Below are positions 22,084 through 22,155 of a DNA stretch of 22,155 nt, one piece after another. A model generated the notes under the pieces. The model was not told the origin of the DNA. It worked only from the letters and a program-made list of their open reading frames with translations, and ran no database searches. The stretch spans positions 1-22,155 of the forward strand of contig CAYQQJ010000044.1 of the NCBI GenBank assembly GCA_964419935.1, read 5' to 3'. Position 1 is the stretch's first letter. Each line of letters opens with the position of its first letter. The DNA comes from CAYQQJ01 sp964419935 (GTDB taxonomy: Bacteria; Pseudomonadota; Gammaproteobacteria; Pseudomonadales; Cellvibrionaceae). Made by a program: the position numbers and the translations under genes.

Positions 22084-22155
22084 GTTCCGCAGAGGTTCCC
22101 TAGCAGGCTGTTGAAATAAGCACCGGGTTTTCCACCTGACTGCAGAAATTCATAA

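Noticed and set aside
22094..22155. Possible insertion-sequence end (AGCAGGCTGTTGAAATAAG) at the window edge
   Set aside because: GGCTGTTGAAA resembles some IS termini, but no partner end or transposase is visible inside the window.
1..22155. CRISPR arrays, tRNA or rRNA genes
   Set aside because: No spaced direct-repeat array, tRNA cloverleaf with CCA-type end or rRNA signature was seen anywhere in the window.

Overview
The window reads as chromosome of a polysaccharide-degrading gammaproteobacterium, probably marine and of the Cellvibrionaceae/Saccharophagus type. This is inferred from a secreted CBM6/crystallin/GH16 glucanase with poly-glycine linkers, typical gammaproteobacterial housekeeping genes (PBP7, MsrPQ, YaaA, AzoR, pirin, a lipoprotein trehalase), moderately high GC and many palindromic intergenic repeats. 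No rRNA, tRNA, CRISPR array, phage genes or intact insertion sequence was seen.

Layout. 1-3765, minus strand: the 5' part of a secreted GH16 enzyme, a 600-bp spacer, a small DUF2945 protein, PBP7 and a CPBP-family membrane protein, with a REP pair between the last two. 3924-9342, plus strand: a PhzF-like isomerase, then a haem-oxygenase-like iron enzyme (HDO), a NPPY-type methyltransferase with a His-rich repeat, a VOC protein, a candidate manganese (yybP-ykoY) riboswitch and an MFS transporter that seems to start at AUC. 9489-14832, minus strand: msrQ with an exact 428-bp tandem duplication, msrP, a lipoprotein trehalase and an M48/TPR lipoprotein protease. 14980-19162, plus strand: a DUF4265-like protein, a 218-bp MITE-like element, yaaA, a response regulator overlapping a DUF938 methyltransferase, a 64-bp palindromic insertion with 12-bp target duplication, a DUF962/Mpo1-like protein and a lipoprotein. 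19163-19477 is a repeat-rich spacer. 19478-22083: pirin and azoR (minus) divergent from a LysR regulator (plus).

How the genes work together. Oxidative and electrophile stress is a recurring theme: MsrPQ repairs periplasmic methionine sulfoxide, YaaA protects against peroxide, and the LysR-AzoR-pirin unit looks like a quinone/electrophile response. The most promising uncharacterised system is 4806-9342. An HDO oxidase, a methyltransferase carrying a His-rich (metal-binding-like) segment and a VOC protein overlap or abut, and are followed within 3 nt by a Mn2+-riboswitch-like leader and a transporter. I infer a metal-linked small-molecule pathway with export; its chemistry cannot be read from the sequence.

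The window also records recent mobile and duplicative events: the msrQ duplication, two MITE-like insertions, a 170-bp structured repeat, REP elements and dispersed GGGAAAA heptamer tracts.
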